DNA of 38,435 nt, taken from assembly GCF_012328925.1 (NCBI RefSeq), contig NZ_JAAXLS010000061.1, forward strand, positions 1 through 38,435, written 5' to 3'. Source of the DNA: Amycolatopsis acididurans. Its GTDB lineage: Bacteria > Actinomycetota > Actinomycetes > Mycobacteriales > Pseudonocardiaceae. The notes below the pieces were generated by a model. The model was not told where the DNA came from. It made no database searches and saw nothing but the letters and a program-made list of their open reading frames with translations. Position numbers and translations under genes: made by a program. Each line of letters starts with the position of its first letter. The first letter of the stretch is position 1. This document shows positions 17,050-25,539 of the stretch, in pieces.

Positions 17050-18101
17050 CGATCCTCTCCCGGACCGGCGAGTGCGGCCGCCAGCCGCGCGCGGGCGCGG
17101 TCGGCGAGACCGGCCGCCCTCGGCAGCTCCAGCAGCTGCCCGCCCAGCAGGTCCAGCCCTGGCAGCAGGAACGCGGCGGGCACCCGGCGCGCTTCGAGTA
17201 CCCCCGCGGTCCACGCGAGGAAACGGTGGAAGAGCTCGTCGTCGCCGGTGTAGAGCGCCGCGGCGAAGAAGTCGACGATGTGCGCGAGGTCTTCGAGGGT
17301 GTACTGCCGCTGCTGCTCGGTGTACTCGCGCACCGACGGGAGCTGCTCCTCGAGCCCCACGTACATCGCCTTCACCAGTTCGCCCGCACCGCGCGTGACC
17401 ATGGTGTACTCCTGGTCGGTCAGATGCGGCAGATCGGCGATCGGCTCGCCGGCGCCCACCCGGACCGAGGGCCGTTCCCCATGCAGCCGGTCCGCCGCCG
17501 CCCGCGCGTCCGGCGCCCACGCGTCCGCACCGAGCAGACCGGCGTAACGGCCCTCCGGACCGAAGGCCGCGCCACCGGCGATGACCGGGACGCCCGCGGC
17601 CTGGCACGCGCTGATGGTCGCGTGCGCCGTCGGCAGCCGGGTGGCCAGCGAGGCGGACAACGCGACCCAGTCGGGCCCGGTGCGGTGCAGATGGCCGATG
17701 AGATGCGGCGTCGGCACGTGCGCGCCGAGAAAGTCGACCCGGAATCCCCGCAGCTTCAGCACTTCCGCGAGCAACCGGGCGGGCAGCGCATGCCATTCGC
17801 CGTCGAGGCAGGCGATGGCGACCCGCCCGTTGCGCGCCCGGACCGGCGCGTGCGAATACGCGAGCCTGCCGACGATGCGGTCGTTGATGGCGCTCGCGAG
17901 ATGCTCCTGTGCCACCGAGATCCGGTTGGCCGCCCACTCCTCGCCGATCTCGCGCTGCACGGCGCCGACCACGTCGAGCAGCAGGATCTCCTCGTTCATG
18001 CCCCGTTCCAGCGCGTCGAGCACCACCTCGCCCGCGGTGTACTCGTCGGCCTCGATGACCGCGTCCCACAGGCGGGCACGGTAGGAGTCAGTTGTGGTCA
18101 T
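17046..18101 (-). CDS. Cobalamin-binding sensor with CarH-type W-x9-EH motif
   Basis: A 351-residue protein without a DNA-binding domain. Residues 1-80 form a helical cap like those of methionine synthase and CarH, containing W56-x9-E66-H67 (EEWAANRISVAQEHL). In CarH this motif covers the adenosyl group of AdoB12 and takes part in light sensing. Residues 90-200 form a Rossmann-like B12 domain with GEWHAL (H104, candidate lower axial ligand), SASLA and VIAGGAAFG. The residue after W56 is Ala, so the second His ligand of Thermus CarH (H132) is missing. Residues 215-351 are a helical domain I cannot name. A GGGAGAGGA ribosome site precedes the ATG, which overlaps the phosphatase stop. Likely role: B12- or light-dependent control of the neighbouring phosphatase/STAS pair (inference). 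Confidence 0.85.
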   Translation of the reverse strand: MTTTDSYRARLWDAVIEADEYTAGEVVLDALERGMNEEILLLDVVGAVQREIGEEWAANRISVAQEHLASAINDRIVGRLAYSHAPVRARNGRVAIACLDGEWHALPARLLAEVLKLRGFRVDFLGAHVPTPHLIGHLHRTGPDWVALSASLATRLPTAHATISACQAAGVPVIAGGAAFGPEGRYAGLLGADAWAPDARAAADRLHGERPSVRVGAGEPIADLPHLTDQEYTMVTRGAGELVKAMYVGLEEQLPSVREYTEQQRQYTLEDLAHIVDFFAAALYTGDDELFHRFLAWTAGVLEARRVPAAFLLPGLDLLGGQLLELPRAAGLADRARARLAAALAGPGEDR

Positions 18102-19672
18102 GGCCGGTTCCTCTCCCGCGGCGCGGTGATCGCGAGCACGGCGATGTCGTCGCGCGCATGCTGTCCCGACCATGCCGACACCAGCATCCGCACCCGTTCG
18201 ACCACCGTCTCGGCGGCGAAACCCGCGCAGTCCGCCAGTGCCTGTTTCAGCCGGGCCTCGCCGAACATCGCGTCACCGAGCGGCCCGCCGCGCGCCTCGG
18301 TCACGCCGTCGGTGTAGAGCAGGCAGGTCTCGCCCGGCTGGAGCACGGCCTGCGCGGTGGTGCCCTTGACGTGCTCCAGCACGCCGATCAGGGTGCCCAT
18401 CGTGTCCACGACCTCGACCTCGCCGCCGGCCCGCACGATCAGCGGCGGCGGATGCCCGGCGCAGGTCAGGCGCAGCCGCACCACCGCGCCGTCGCTGCTG
18501 GCCGTGGCCAGCACGAGCGTGGCGAACCGGGTGTGGTGCGAGCTGATCAGCGAGGTGTTCAGCAGCGTGAGCATCCGGTGGTGGTCCCCGGCCATCGGCA
18601 GCAGCGCTTGCAGCGTGCCGCGGATCCGGCCGGTCAGCACGGCCGCCTCCAGGCCCTTGCCGCACACGTCGCCGAGCACGGCGAGCGTGCCGTCCTCGCC
18701 GAGGGGATGCACGTCGTAGAAGTCGCCGCCGACGCGTTCGCTGTCGCCGGCGGGCTGGTAGCCACCGGCGAACTCGACGCCGCCGACCTCACTGACGGCG
18801 GGCGGCAGTAGATCGCGCATCAGGGTTTCGGTGATCGTCGTCTGCTGCGCGAACATCCGGGCGGCCGAAATCGCCGCCCCCGCCCGGGACGCGAACAGCC
18901 GCGCGAAGCTCTCCTCCCCCGGTGGGAAAGCGCTTTCCGCGCTGTCCCGCAAGAGAACCAGCACCCCGGCGGGCGTGCCGTGCCCCGGCAGCGGGGTCAC
19001 CACGATCGAACCGGTGCCCGCACCGCCCTCGCCGAGCAGCCAGGCCGGCGCCCCGCCCGGATCGAGCCACCGCGACGGCACGGGCGGAAAGCCCTGCAAC
19101 GCCTCGGCCAGCCCGGCCACCTCGGCGGGATCGAAGGCCAGCGCCTCGCGCACCGGGTGCTCGCCACGTACGCAGCGCACGGCGCGATGACACGCCCCTT
19201 CCTGCGCGGCGATGACCAGCGCCGTGTCCGCGAGATGCTCGGCCGCCAGGCGCGCGACCACGTCGAGGCACCGGTCGAGATTGAGCGAGCCCAGCAGCGC
19301 CGTGGACACCTCACCCAATACCGCCGTCCGCTGCCGTTCGCGGCGCAGGGCGCGCTGGGCGCCGGTGTCCTCCACCAGCCACCACACGACCGAGTGGCCG
19401 GTCTGGAGCACCGGGCGGGCCTCGAAGAAACACTCGCCGATCCAGCCCGATGCCCGCGCGGGATCGTCGTGGCGAGCGCTGCCGAGCCAGTCCGGGACCA
19501 CCGTCGCGAAGCGGGCGCCGGCCTTGGCCGAGGGCAACAGCTCACGGGCGAGCCGGTTGACCGCGAGCACCGTGCCGTCGGCTCCCACCGAGACCGCGGG
19601 CCAGGGCGAGAACTCCCATCCCGGGCCGCTGGCACCCGGGGCCTGGGGAGCCGTCAGTTCCGACTTGGTCAC
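18098..19672 (-). CDS. SpoIIE/RsbU-type PP2C phosphatase with PAS and GAF domains
   Basis: A 524-residue protein. A PAS-like domain (about 20-110) and a GAF domain (about 115-275) precede a SpoIIE PP2C domain (about 290-518). Metal-binding and core motifs are VGGDFYDV, LGDVCGKGLEAA, GHPPPLIV, LYTDGVTEAR and HARDDIAVLAI, all with their aspartates. Such enzymes dephosphorylate STAS antagonists. The start is GTG at 19672. The TGA overlaps the ATG of the cobalamin-binding gene. There is no transmembrane segment, so it acts in the cytoplasm. It heads the operon phosphatase, B12 sensor, STAS. Confidence 0.9.
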   Translation of the reverse strand: MTKSELTAPQAPGASGPGWEFSPWPAVSVGADGTVLAVNRLARELLPSAKAGARFATVVPDWLGSARHDDPARASGWIGECFFEARPVLQTGHSVVWWLVEDTGAQRALRRERQRTAVLGEVSTALLGSLNLDRCLDVVARLAAEHLADTALVIAAQEGACHRAVRCVRGEHPVREALAFDPAEVAGLAEALQGFPPVPSRWLDPGGAPAWLLGEGGAGTGSIVVTPLPGHGTPAGVLVLLRDSAESAFPPGEESFARLFASRAGAAISAARMFAQQTTITETLMRDLLPPAVSEVGGVEFAGGYQPAGDSERVGGDFYDVHPLGEDGTLAVLGDVCGKGLEAAVLTGRIRGTLQALLPMAGDHHRMLTLLNTSLISSHHTRFATLVLATASSDGAVVRLRLTCAGHPPPLIVRAGGEVEVVDTMGTLIGVLEHVKGTTAQAVLQPGETCLLYTDGVTEARGGPLGDAMFGEARLKQALADCAGFAAETVVERVRMLVSAWSGQHARDDIAVLAITAPRERNRP

Positions 19673-19749
19673 CGCGAGGACGCCGCTTCCTGTGGACGCG
19701 AATTGTCAACCTCAGCATCGCGCACCATGCAAGGGAACAGCAAGTCCAC

Positions 19750-20094
19750 TCAGGTGGGCTCGGTGCGCGGAACAGGCGACTCGCCGAGGATGGTGAAAAT
19801 GGTGTCCAGCCCGGCGATTTCCAGCGGCCGCCGGACACCACGAGTGGTACAGACCAGTTGGAAGTCAAGCCCGGTTTTCGAGCACTGCGCCGCGCACTCG
19901 ACCAGCACGGCCAGCCCCGCCGAGTCGAGAAACTGCACCTCGGACAGATCGAGCACCAGCACTCGCGGCCGGTGTTCGTCCGGTCGCTTGCCGAGGTGCG
20001 CCCTCAGCTCGGGCGCGGTCGCGGCATCGATGTCACCGGTGACGGCGGCGACCAGCGTGTCGTGGAAATCGGACCAGTCCACGGTAAGTGGCAC
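19750..20094 (-). CDS. STAS-domain anti-sigma factor antagonist
   Basis: A 114-residue SpoIIAA/RsbV-like protein with the phosphorylation loop VQFLDSAGLAVLVE and the preceding VTGDIDAATAPELRAHL. I placed the start at the GTG at 20094 because a GAGGAG ribosome site lies 7-8 nt before it; an upstream in-frame GTG at 20154 gives an arginine-rich tail without such a site. It is on the same strand as and 77 nt upstream of the phosphatase operon, so it may be a second substrate of that enzyme. Confidence 0.9.
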   Translation of the reverse strand: MPLTVDWSDFHDTLVAAVTGDIDAATAPELRAHLGKRPDEHRPRVLVLDLSEVQFLDSAGLAVLVECAAQCSKTGLDFQLVCTTRGVRRPLEIAGLDTIFTILGESPVPRTEPT

Positions 20095-20163
20095 GTAGCA
20101 GCTCCTCGCTCGCGGACGGGGCACCCGGGGCGCCCTGTAATGTTTGCGAGCCACTGCTGCTTT

Positions 20164-20169
20164 TATAAC
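20164..20169 (+). promoter_or_regulatory. Possible -10 box of the GAF-ANTAR gene
   Basis: TATAAC (20164-20169) lies in a short AT-rich patch 36 nt before the ATG at 20206. A TGTTTG sequence 17 nt upstream (20141-20146) is a poor -35 box. A leader of about 30 nt with a GAGGTG ribosome site would follow. Confidence 0.3.
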
Positions 20170-20205
20170 CGTGGCAAGTCACATGCTACCCGACCGAGGT
20201 GCGAG

Positions 20206-20991
20206 ATGAACGACTATGTCAGACCCGAGATGGTCTTCACGATCTCTCAGGAGCTCGCCGAGGTCGGCAGGCTGGTGGACGACGACGACATCACCGCCAC
20301 TTTGGAACGCTACGTCCGGCGCGCGATCGCGCTGCTGCCGGGCTGCGACTACGCGGCGATCACCACGCTCGGCGAAGGCGACGCCGTCGAGGTGCTCGCC
20401 GCCGCCGGAGCACGCCCGTTGCCGCATCCGGCCGGTGACGGGCCGATGGACAATCCGGTGTTCGAAGCACTGCGGTACGTCGAACCCCGCCGCCTCGACG
20501 ACATCGAGAAAGACCAGCGCTGGCCCGCCTACCGCGACTACCTGAAACGCCACGGTTACGCGAGCTGCCTTTCGCTGCCGTTGCCCGCGGCGGAATCGGC
20601 CGCGGCGTTCACCGTGTTCTCCTCGGTGCCCGGCAAGTTCGGCGAGGAGTCCCACGACCTGGCGCTGCTGTTCACCCTGCACGCCGGTGTCGCGTTCGAC
20701 AACGCCACGCTCTACCACGACAACCTGGCGCTGCTGTCCCACGTGCGCACGGCACTGCACACCCGGACGGTCATCGGCCAGGCGCAGGGCCTGCTCATGC
20801 GCTTCAACGGCCAGAGCGCCGCCGAGGCGTTCGCCGCGCTGAAACGCGCCTCCCAGGACCGGAACATGAAGCTGCGCGCGCTCGCCACGGCGCTGGTCGA
20901 GGCGCACCACGAGGGCAGATTGGACAAGGCGCTGGCCGAGTACCGGCTGACCGAGGACGATCCGGACGAACCCGTCAAAATCTCCGGCTGA
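20206..20991 (+). CDS. GAF-ANTAR transcription antitermination regulator
   Basis: A 261-residue protein. An N-terminal GAF sensor domain spans about 10-170. A C-terminal ANTAR RNA-binding domain (about 175-235) is recognised by the helix pattern ALHTRTVIGQAQGLLM, then SAAEAFAALKRASQDRNMKL. ANTAR proteins bind paired hairpins in leader RNA and prevent termination. An SD GAGGTG precedes the ATG. It is divergent from the STAS gene at 19750-20094 and stops 4 nt from the convergent AfsR-like gene. Its RNA targets are not evident in the window. Confidence 0.9.
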   Translation: MNDYVRPEMVFTISQELAEVGRLVDDDDITATLERYVRRAIALLPGCDYAAITTLGEGDAVEVLAAAGARPLPHPAGDGPMDNPVFEALRYVEPRRLDDIEKDQRWPAYRDYLKRHGYASCLSLPLPAAESAAAFTVFSSVPGKFGEESHDLALLFTLHAGVAFDNATLYHDNLALLSHVRTALHTRTVIGQAQGLLMRFNGQSAAEAFAALKRASQDRNMKLRALATALVEAHHEGRLDKALAEYRLTEDDPDEPVKISG

Positions 20992-20995
20992 CCGG

Positions 20996-23900
20996 CTATC
21001 TCATGCCGATCTCGCGCGCCCGGCGGTGGTGGTCGGCGGCGGCACCGGGCCGCCCCAGCGCGGCGGCGAGTTCCCCGAGGTAGGTCGCAACCGGCGCCAG
21101 CGTGAGCAGCCCGCTGCCGGCACCGGCGAGTTCGTCCTGTGCGGGCAGCAGGTCCGCGTAGAGGCGTTCCATGGCCGGACGGTCACCGCGCCGGAGGGCG
21201 ACGACGGCGTGCAGCGCCGTGCGGGCTTCGTAGAGCAGATCGCGCGGTGACTCCGGGATCTCCTCGTTCGTGTCCTGCCGCAGCGGACGGCACCACGGTT
21301 CGAACGCGCCGGTGTCCACTGCGGACACCGCGCCGCGACGGAGCCGGTGGCAGAACAGCGCGAAGCCGCCGAGCCCATTGTCCATTCCGGACATCGCGGT
21401 GCGGCTGAGCCGCCCGGCGGCGGCCCGGTAGGCGGGCTCGGCGTCCTCGCCGCGCACGGACGCCCGCAGCGCCCGGTACCACTGGGTGAAGACGCCCACG
21501 AGCGGCAGCTGGTAGTCCTCGCCGAGCCGGTCGGCCGTCGTGGCCTGCTCGTCCGCGGCGGCGAAATCGGCGAGCGCGGACCGCGCCTGGATCAGGATGA
21601 GGCGACCGAGCACCTCGAAGCCGACCATCCCGTGCCGCGCCGACAGCTCCACCAGTTCGGTGCCGATCCGCGCACGCCGCGGTGCGAGACCGGCCTGGCC
21701 GAACGACTGCATGAAACGGGCGTTGAGCGCGAAGGCGAGCAACGCGGGATCGTCGAGCTCACGGGCGATGGCCTCGGACTCCCGCGCGGCCTCGCGGGCG
21801 CGGGCGCCGCCTGCGCTGCGCAGTTCCAGTGCGAGCGTCGCGAGCAGGCGGCCGCGGTCGACGGTGTTCTCCGGCGGAAGTGCGGCGAGGGTCCGTTCGG
21901 TGACCTCGGCGATGCGGCGGGCGAGCGCGGGATCGTCGTGCTCGGTCCAGACGGCGGGCACGTCGAACGCGGCGATGACGCGTGCGGTCAGCGCGGGCTC
22001 GTCGAGCGCCTCGGCCATCGCGATCGCCTCGGCACGATGCCGTCTCGCCTGGTCGAGCTCACCGGTCACGGCCAGCGCCCGCACCAGCCCCATCAGCAGG
22101 TCGAGGCGAACCCGCATGTCAGGTCCGTCGTACGCGGTGAGCGCGGCACGCCACAGCCGGGCCGCCTCGTGCGGCGCGAACCGGGATTCGGCCTGTTCCG
22201 CGGCGGCGCGCGCGTACCCGGCGGCACGGGCGTCCCCGGCGAGGGAGAAGTGGTGTGCGAGCGCGCCGACGTCGTCCGGCCGCAGGCGCTGGATCCGCTC
22301 ACCGATCACGGTGTGCTCGTGCGCCCGGCGGGAACGCGACATGTCCTCGTACACCGTGTCCCGGACCAGGGCGTGCGCGAACCGGAACCGGCCGGGCGCT
22401 TCCTCGGTCAGGAAGCCGCGGGCCGCGGCGAGTTCCAGTGCGTCGAGCGATTCCTCGCCGAGGATGCCGAGGTCGACCTCGGTGCCGAGCACGGCGGCCT
22501 GGCGCAGCACGGCCTGGGCGTCCCCGGGCAGCCGCGCGACGCGGTAGCGGACCAGATCCCGCACGCCCGGCGGTACCGCGTCGAGCGCCCCGTGGCCTTC
22601 GGCGTCGAGCAGCCGGGCGAGTTCGCGCACGAAGAACGGGTTGCCGCCGCTGCGCCGGTGGATCGCGGTCGCGGTCGTCGTGTCGATGTCCTGCCCGGTC
22701 GTCGCGCGCACGAGGACGGGCACCGCGGACGCGGGCAGCCCGCCGAGGTAGATGCGGGTGGGTTCGCTGCGCGCGACCCTGCCGAGCAGCTCCGTCAGCC
22801 GCGGCGCGACGTCGCTCGTGCGGTAGGTCCCGATCACCAGCACCGGTGCCGCGACCGGATCGGTGACGACCGACGCGAGCAGCGCGAGCGTTTCCTCACC
22901 GGCCCAGTGCAGGTCGTCGAGCACGACCAGCAGCGGCGCGGCACCGGCGAGTGCCTGCCCGACGGCCCGGTGCCAATGGAAGCGCGCGACCGCCGGGTCC
23001 GCGGCGGGTTCCGGTTCCGGGTGCAGGCCGAGCGTGCTCAGGATCCGCGTCCACGCCCAGGCCGCGGGTGCGTCCTCCGGGTTGTCTCCCCACGCGGTCG
23101 TCCAGCCGAGCCGGGCGGCGAAGGCCTCGGCGAGCGCGGTCTTGCCCGCACCGGCGTCACCGGAGATCAATGCCAGGCCCAGCTTGCCGCGGGCGCGGGT
23201 GGCGGCCGCGGCCTCGGCGAGCCGGTCCAGCTCCGGTGCGCGGGCGACGAGCGGCGTGCGGACCTCGGCCGGGAGTAGCTCCGGCGTCTGGGCGAGGATG
23301 TCCGATTCGAGCGTGCGCAGCGCCGGGCCGGGGTCGATGCCCAGGTCGTCGGCCAGCACCTGCCGTGCCGTGCGTAGCGCGGCCAACGCCTCGCCCTGCC
23401 GCCCGGCGCGGTAGAGCGCGAGGGCCAGCAGGCGCCAGGCGTCCTCGCGCCAGGGATGCCCGCTCGTGTGAGCGTCCAGATCCGGTACCGCTTCGGCCGC
23501 GCGGCCCAGCGCCAGCAGCGCCCCGGCGCGCCGCTCCCGCGCGAGCAGCCGCAGTTCGCCGAGGCGGGTGATCTCCGCACGCGCCCACGCCTGGTCGTCG
23601 AACTCGGCGTACGCGGGTCCGCGCCACAGCCGCAACGCCTCGTCCACCCGGTCCAGCGCGGTCCCGGCCTGCTGTTTCGCGAGCAGTTGCCCGGCCTCGG
23701 TCACCGCGGTCTCGAACTCCCACGCGTCGACCGACTCGGCGCGCAGGGCATAGCCGCGTCCCTCGGTGATCAGCAGGCGGGCGGGCGTTCGGGGCGGCCG
23801 GTCCGGTTCGAGTTCGCGGCGCAGGGCGGCGACGAAGGTCTGAACGGCACCGGCGGCCCGCTCGGGCGGTCGCTCCCACAGGTCGTCCACGATCCGCTCG

Positions 23901-24025
23901 ACCGGAACGACCCGGCCACGAGCGACGATGAGCCGGGCGAGCACGGCGCGATGGCGGGGGCCGGGCAGCGCGACCGGGCCACCGGCGTCCTCGGCCACGA
24001 GCGGACCCAGCACCCCGAAGCGCAT
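20996..24025 (-). CDS. AfsR/SARP-type transcriptional regulator with AAA and TPR regions
   Basis: A 1009-residue multidomain activator. An OmpR-type winged helix (about 1-95) is followed by a bacterial transcriptional activator domain (BTAD, about 98-245), then an NTPase module with Walker A GDAGAGKT at 289-296 and Walker B LLVVLDDLHWA near 365. A long TPR-like helical region runs to the end. This is the large SARP architecture, often linked to secondary metabolism or stress. The gene is divergent from an alpha/beta-hydrolase gene, and two 7-bp direct repeats of SARP type lie between them (24051-24068), so it probably controls that gene, itself, or both. Confidence 0.9.
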   Translation of the reverse strand: MRFGVLGPLVAEDAGGPVALPGPRHRAVLARLIVARGRVVPVERIVDDLWERPPERAAGAVQTFVAALRRELEPDRPPRTPARLLITEGRGYALRAESVDAWEFETAVTEAGQLLAKQQAGTALDRVDEALRLWRGPAYAEFDDQAWARAEITRLGELRLLARERRAGALLALGRAAEAVPDLDAHTSGHPWREDAWRLLALALYRAGRQGEALAALRTARQVLADDLGIDPGPALRTLESDILAQTPELLPAEVRTPLVARAPELDRLAEAAAATRARGKLGLALISGDAGAGKTALAEAFAARLGWTTAWGDNPEDAPAAWAWTRILSTLGLHPEPEPAADPAVARFHWHRAVGQALAGAAPLLVVLDDLHWAGEETLALLASVVTDPVAAPVLVIGTYRTSDVAPRLTELLGRVARSEPTRIYLGGLPASAVPVLVRATTGQDIDTTTATAIHRRSGGNPFFVRELARLLDAEGHGALDAVPPGVRDLVRYRVARLPGDAQAVLRQAAVLGTEVDLGILGEESLDALELAAARGFLTEEAPGRFRFAHALVRDTVYEDMSRSRRAHEHTVIGERIQRLRPDDVGALAHHFSLAGDARAAGYARAAAEQAESRFAPHEAARLWRAALTAYDGPDMRVRLDLLMGLVRALAVTGELDQARRHRAEAIAMAEALDEPALTARVIAAFDVPAVWTEHDDPALARRIAEVTERTLAALPPENTVDRGRLLATLALELRSAGGARAREAARESEAIARELDDPALLAFALNARFMQSFGQAGLAPRRARIGTELVELSARHGMVGFEVLGRLILIQARSALADFAAADEQATTADRLGEDYQLPLVGVFTQWYRALRASVRGEDAEPAYRAAAGRLSRTAMSGMDNGLGGFALFCHRLRRGAVSAVDTGAFEPWCRPLRQDTNEEIPESPRDLLYEARTALHAVVALRRGDRPAMERLYADLLPAQDELAGAGSGLLTLAPVATYLGELAAALGRPGAAADHHRRAREIGMR

Positions 24026-24050
24026 GGCATCCGACTGTACTCAGCCCGCA

Positions 24051-24082
24051 CTGATCGGTTGCTGATCGCGGGCACGCAGGCT
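24051..24082 (+). promoter_or_regulatory. SARP-type heptamer repeats and -10 box upstream of the hydrolase gene
   Basis: CTGATCG occurs at 24051-24057 and again at 24062-24068 with a 4-nt spacer (11-bp period). Eight nt after the second repeat is CAGGCT (24077-24082), which has the A2 and T6 of an actinobacterial -10 box. The ATG at 24090 then falls 7 nt after the -10 box, suggesting a leaderless mRNA. The 4-nt spacer and 8-nt distance to -10 match known SARP operators. A weak third copy (CTCAGCC, 24040-24046) keeps the same period. Confidence 0.6.
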
Positions 24083-24089
24083 GGCGGGC

Positions 24090-24953
24090 ATGAAACTCGA
24101 TGGATTCGACTACCAGCAGGTTCCCGTCGCCGACGGGGTCGATCTGAACGTGGCCGTGGCGGGCTCCGGCGACCCGATCGTGTTGTTGCACGGCTTCCCG
24201 CAGACCCATCTGATGTGGCGGCACGTGGCCGCGGACCTCGCCGCCGATCACACCGTGCTGTGCCCGGACCTGCGCGGTTACGGCGACAGCGGCAAACCGG
24301 CGGGGGAGGTCTACTCGAAGCGGGAGATGGCCGCCGACGTCGTCGCGCTCGCCGGCGCGTTCGGCTTCTCCCGGTTCGCACTCGCGGGTCACGACCGGGG
24401 CGCGCTCGTCGCGATCCGCGCCGGACTCGACCATCCGGACACGATCACGCGGCTGGCCATCCTCGACGTGCTGCCCACTTTGGACATGTGGGACGTGATG
24501 CGGGGCGTGAGCGCCGCGGTCGGGTTCCACCTGTACCTGATGGCGCAGCCGCCCGGGCTGCCCGAGGCACTGATCGGGGCCGCGCCGGACGAGTTCTTCG
24601 GCTACTTCCTGGACGTGTGGGCGCGGAACCCCGACGCGATCCCGGCGGACGTGCGCGCCGCGTACCTCGCCGCCTGCCGCGACGCGGTCCCCTCGATCGT
24701 CGCGGACTACCGCGCGACGGCGACGGTCGACATCGAGCACGACACCGCCGACCGTCAGGCGGGCAACCGGCTGCGGATGCCCGTCACCGTGGTGCAGCAG
24801 GACTGGGGTGCCGCGCTCGGCTACGACGCGCTGTCCCTGTGGAGCCCCTGGGCCGCGGACCTGAAACACCAGACCGTCACCTCGGGACATTTCATGGCAG
24901 AGGAGTCGCCCGCGGAGGTCGTCGAAATTCTCCGGGAATTACTCGCCCGGTGA
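24090..24953 (+). CDS. Alpha/beta hydrolase, haloacetate dehalogenase/epoxide hydrolase type
   Basis: A 287-residue alpha/beta-fold enzyme. The oxyanion region is LLHGFPQTHLMWR, DLRGYGDS follows, the nucleophile elbow GHDRGALVA carries an Asp, and the catalytic His is in SGHFMAEESP. An Asp nucleophile with HGFPQT is typical of fluoroacetate dehalogenases and soluble epoxide hydrolases, so the enzyme likely forms an ester intermediate on a small electrophilic substrate; which one is not readable. It is divergent from the AfsR-like gene and sits behind its putative operator. A TTA codon lies three sense codons before the stop (24939-24941). Confidence 0.85.
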   Translation: MKLDGFDYQQVPVADGVDLNVAVAGSGDPIVLLHGFPQTHLMWRHVAADLAADHTVLCPDLRGYGDSGKPAGEVYSKREMAADVVALAGAFGFSRFALAGHDRGALVAIRAGLDHPDTITRLAILDVLPTLDMWDVMRGVSAAVGFHLYLMAQPPGLPEALIGAAPDEFFGYFLDVWARNPDAIPADVRAAYLAACRDAVPSIVADYRATATVDIEHDTADRQAGNRLRMPVTVVQQDWGAALGYDALSLWSPWAADLKHQTVTSGHFMAEESPAEVVEILRELLAR

Positions 24954-25014
24954 TGTCGAAACGCGCGGGCCGGCTCCGTCCTCCTGGCAGAAGACCCAGA
25001 AAACGGAGGTAGTC

Positions 25015-25500
25015 ATGAAGTACGAAGAGGTCGCCCAGGTCCTGGCCAAGCCGCTGTCGCGTCAGTTGCTCGACTCGGCCATCCCGGCCCGGCTCGCCTA
25101 CACCGGTCTCGACGGGGCCCCGCGCGTCATCCCGATCGGCACCTGGTGGAACGGCACGCACATCTGCGCCGCCACCGTGCCGAACTCGGCCAAGGTCCCG
25201 GCGCTGCGGAAGAACCCGAAGGTCGCGATCACGATCGACACCGAGGGTTTCCCGCCGAACGTGCTGCTCATCCGTGGCACGGCGACGCTCGAACTGTTCG
25301 ACGGTGTGCCGCAGGAGTACATCGACGCGTCCCGCCAGATGGTTCCCGCCGAGCAGTTCGACGGCTGGGAGGCCGGGGTCCGCGCGCTGTACGAGCAGAT
25401 GGTCGTGATCACCATCGAACCCACCTGGGCGAAGCTGCTGGACTTCGAGACCACGCTCCCGAAGGCCGTGGAGGATCTGGTCCGTGCGCGGCAGGACTGA
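25015..25500 (+). CDS. Pyridoxamine 5'-phosphate oxidase-family protein
   Basis: A 161-residue split-barrel flavin-binding-type protein. The pattern PARLAYTGLDGAPRVIPIGT followed by VPALRKNPKVAITIDT and VLLIRGTATLELFDGVP is the usual PPOX-like core. Such proteins bind FMN or F420 or heme; the cofactor here is unknown. A GGAGG ribosome site lies 7 nt before the ATG. It stops 39 nt before the LigD-type polymerase gene on the same strand. Confidence 0.85.
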   Translation: MKYEEVAQVLAKPLSRQLLDSAIPARLAYTGLDGAPRVIPIGTWWNGTHICAATVPNSAKVPALRKNPKVAITIDTEGFPPNVLLIRGTATLELFDGVPQEYIDASRQMVPAEQFDGWEAGVRALYEQMVVITIEPTWAKLLDFETTLPKAVEDLVRARQD

Positions 25501-25539
25501 GGTGTTGCCCGGTCACGGCGGGTGGGGCACGGTGAACAG

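Noticed and set aside
16723..18069. A 448-residue protein containing the STAS domain at its end
   Set aside because: Its first 340 residues are an out-of-frame reading of the cobalamin-binding gene; the STAS protein has its own ATG overlapping that gene's stop.
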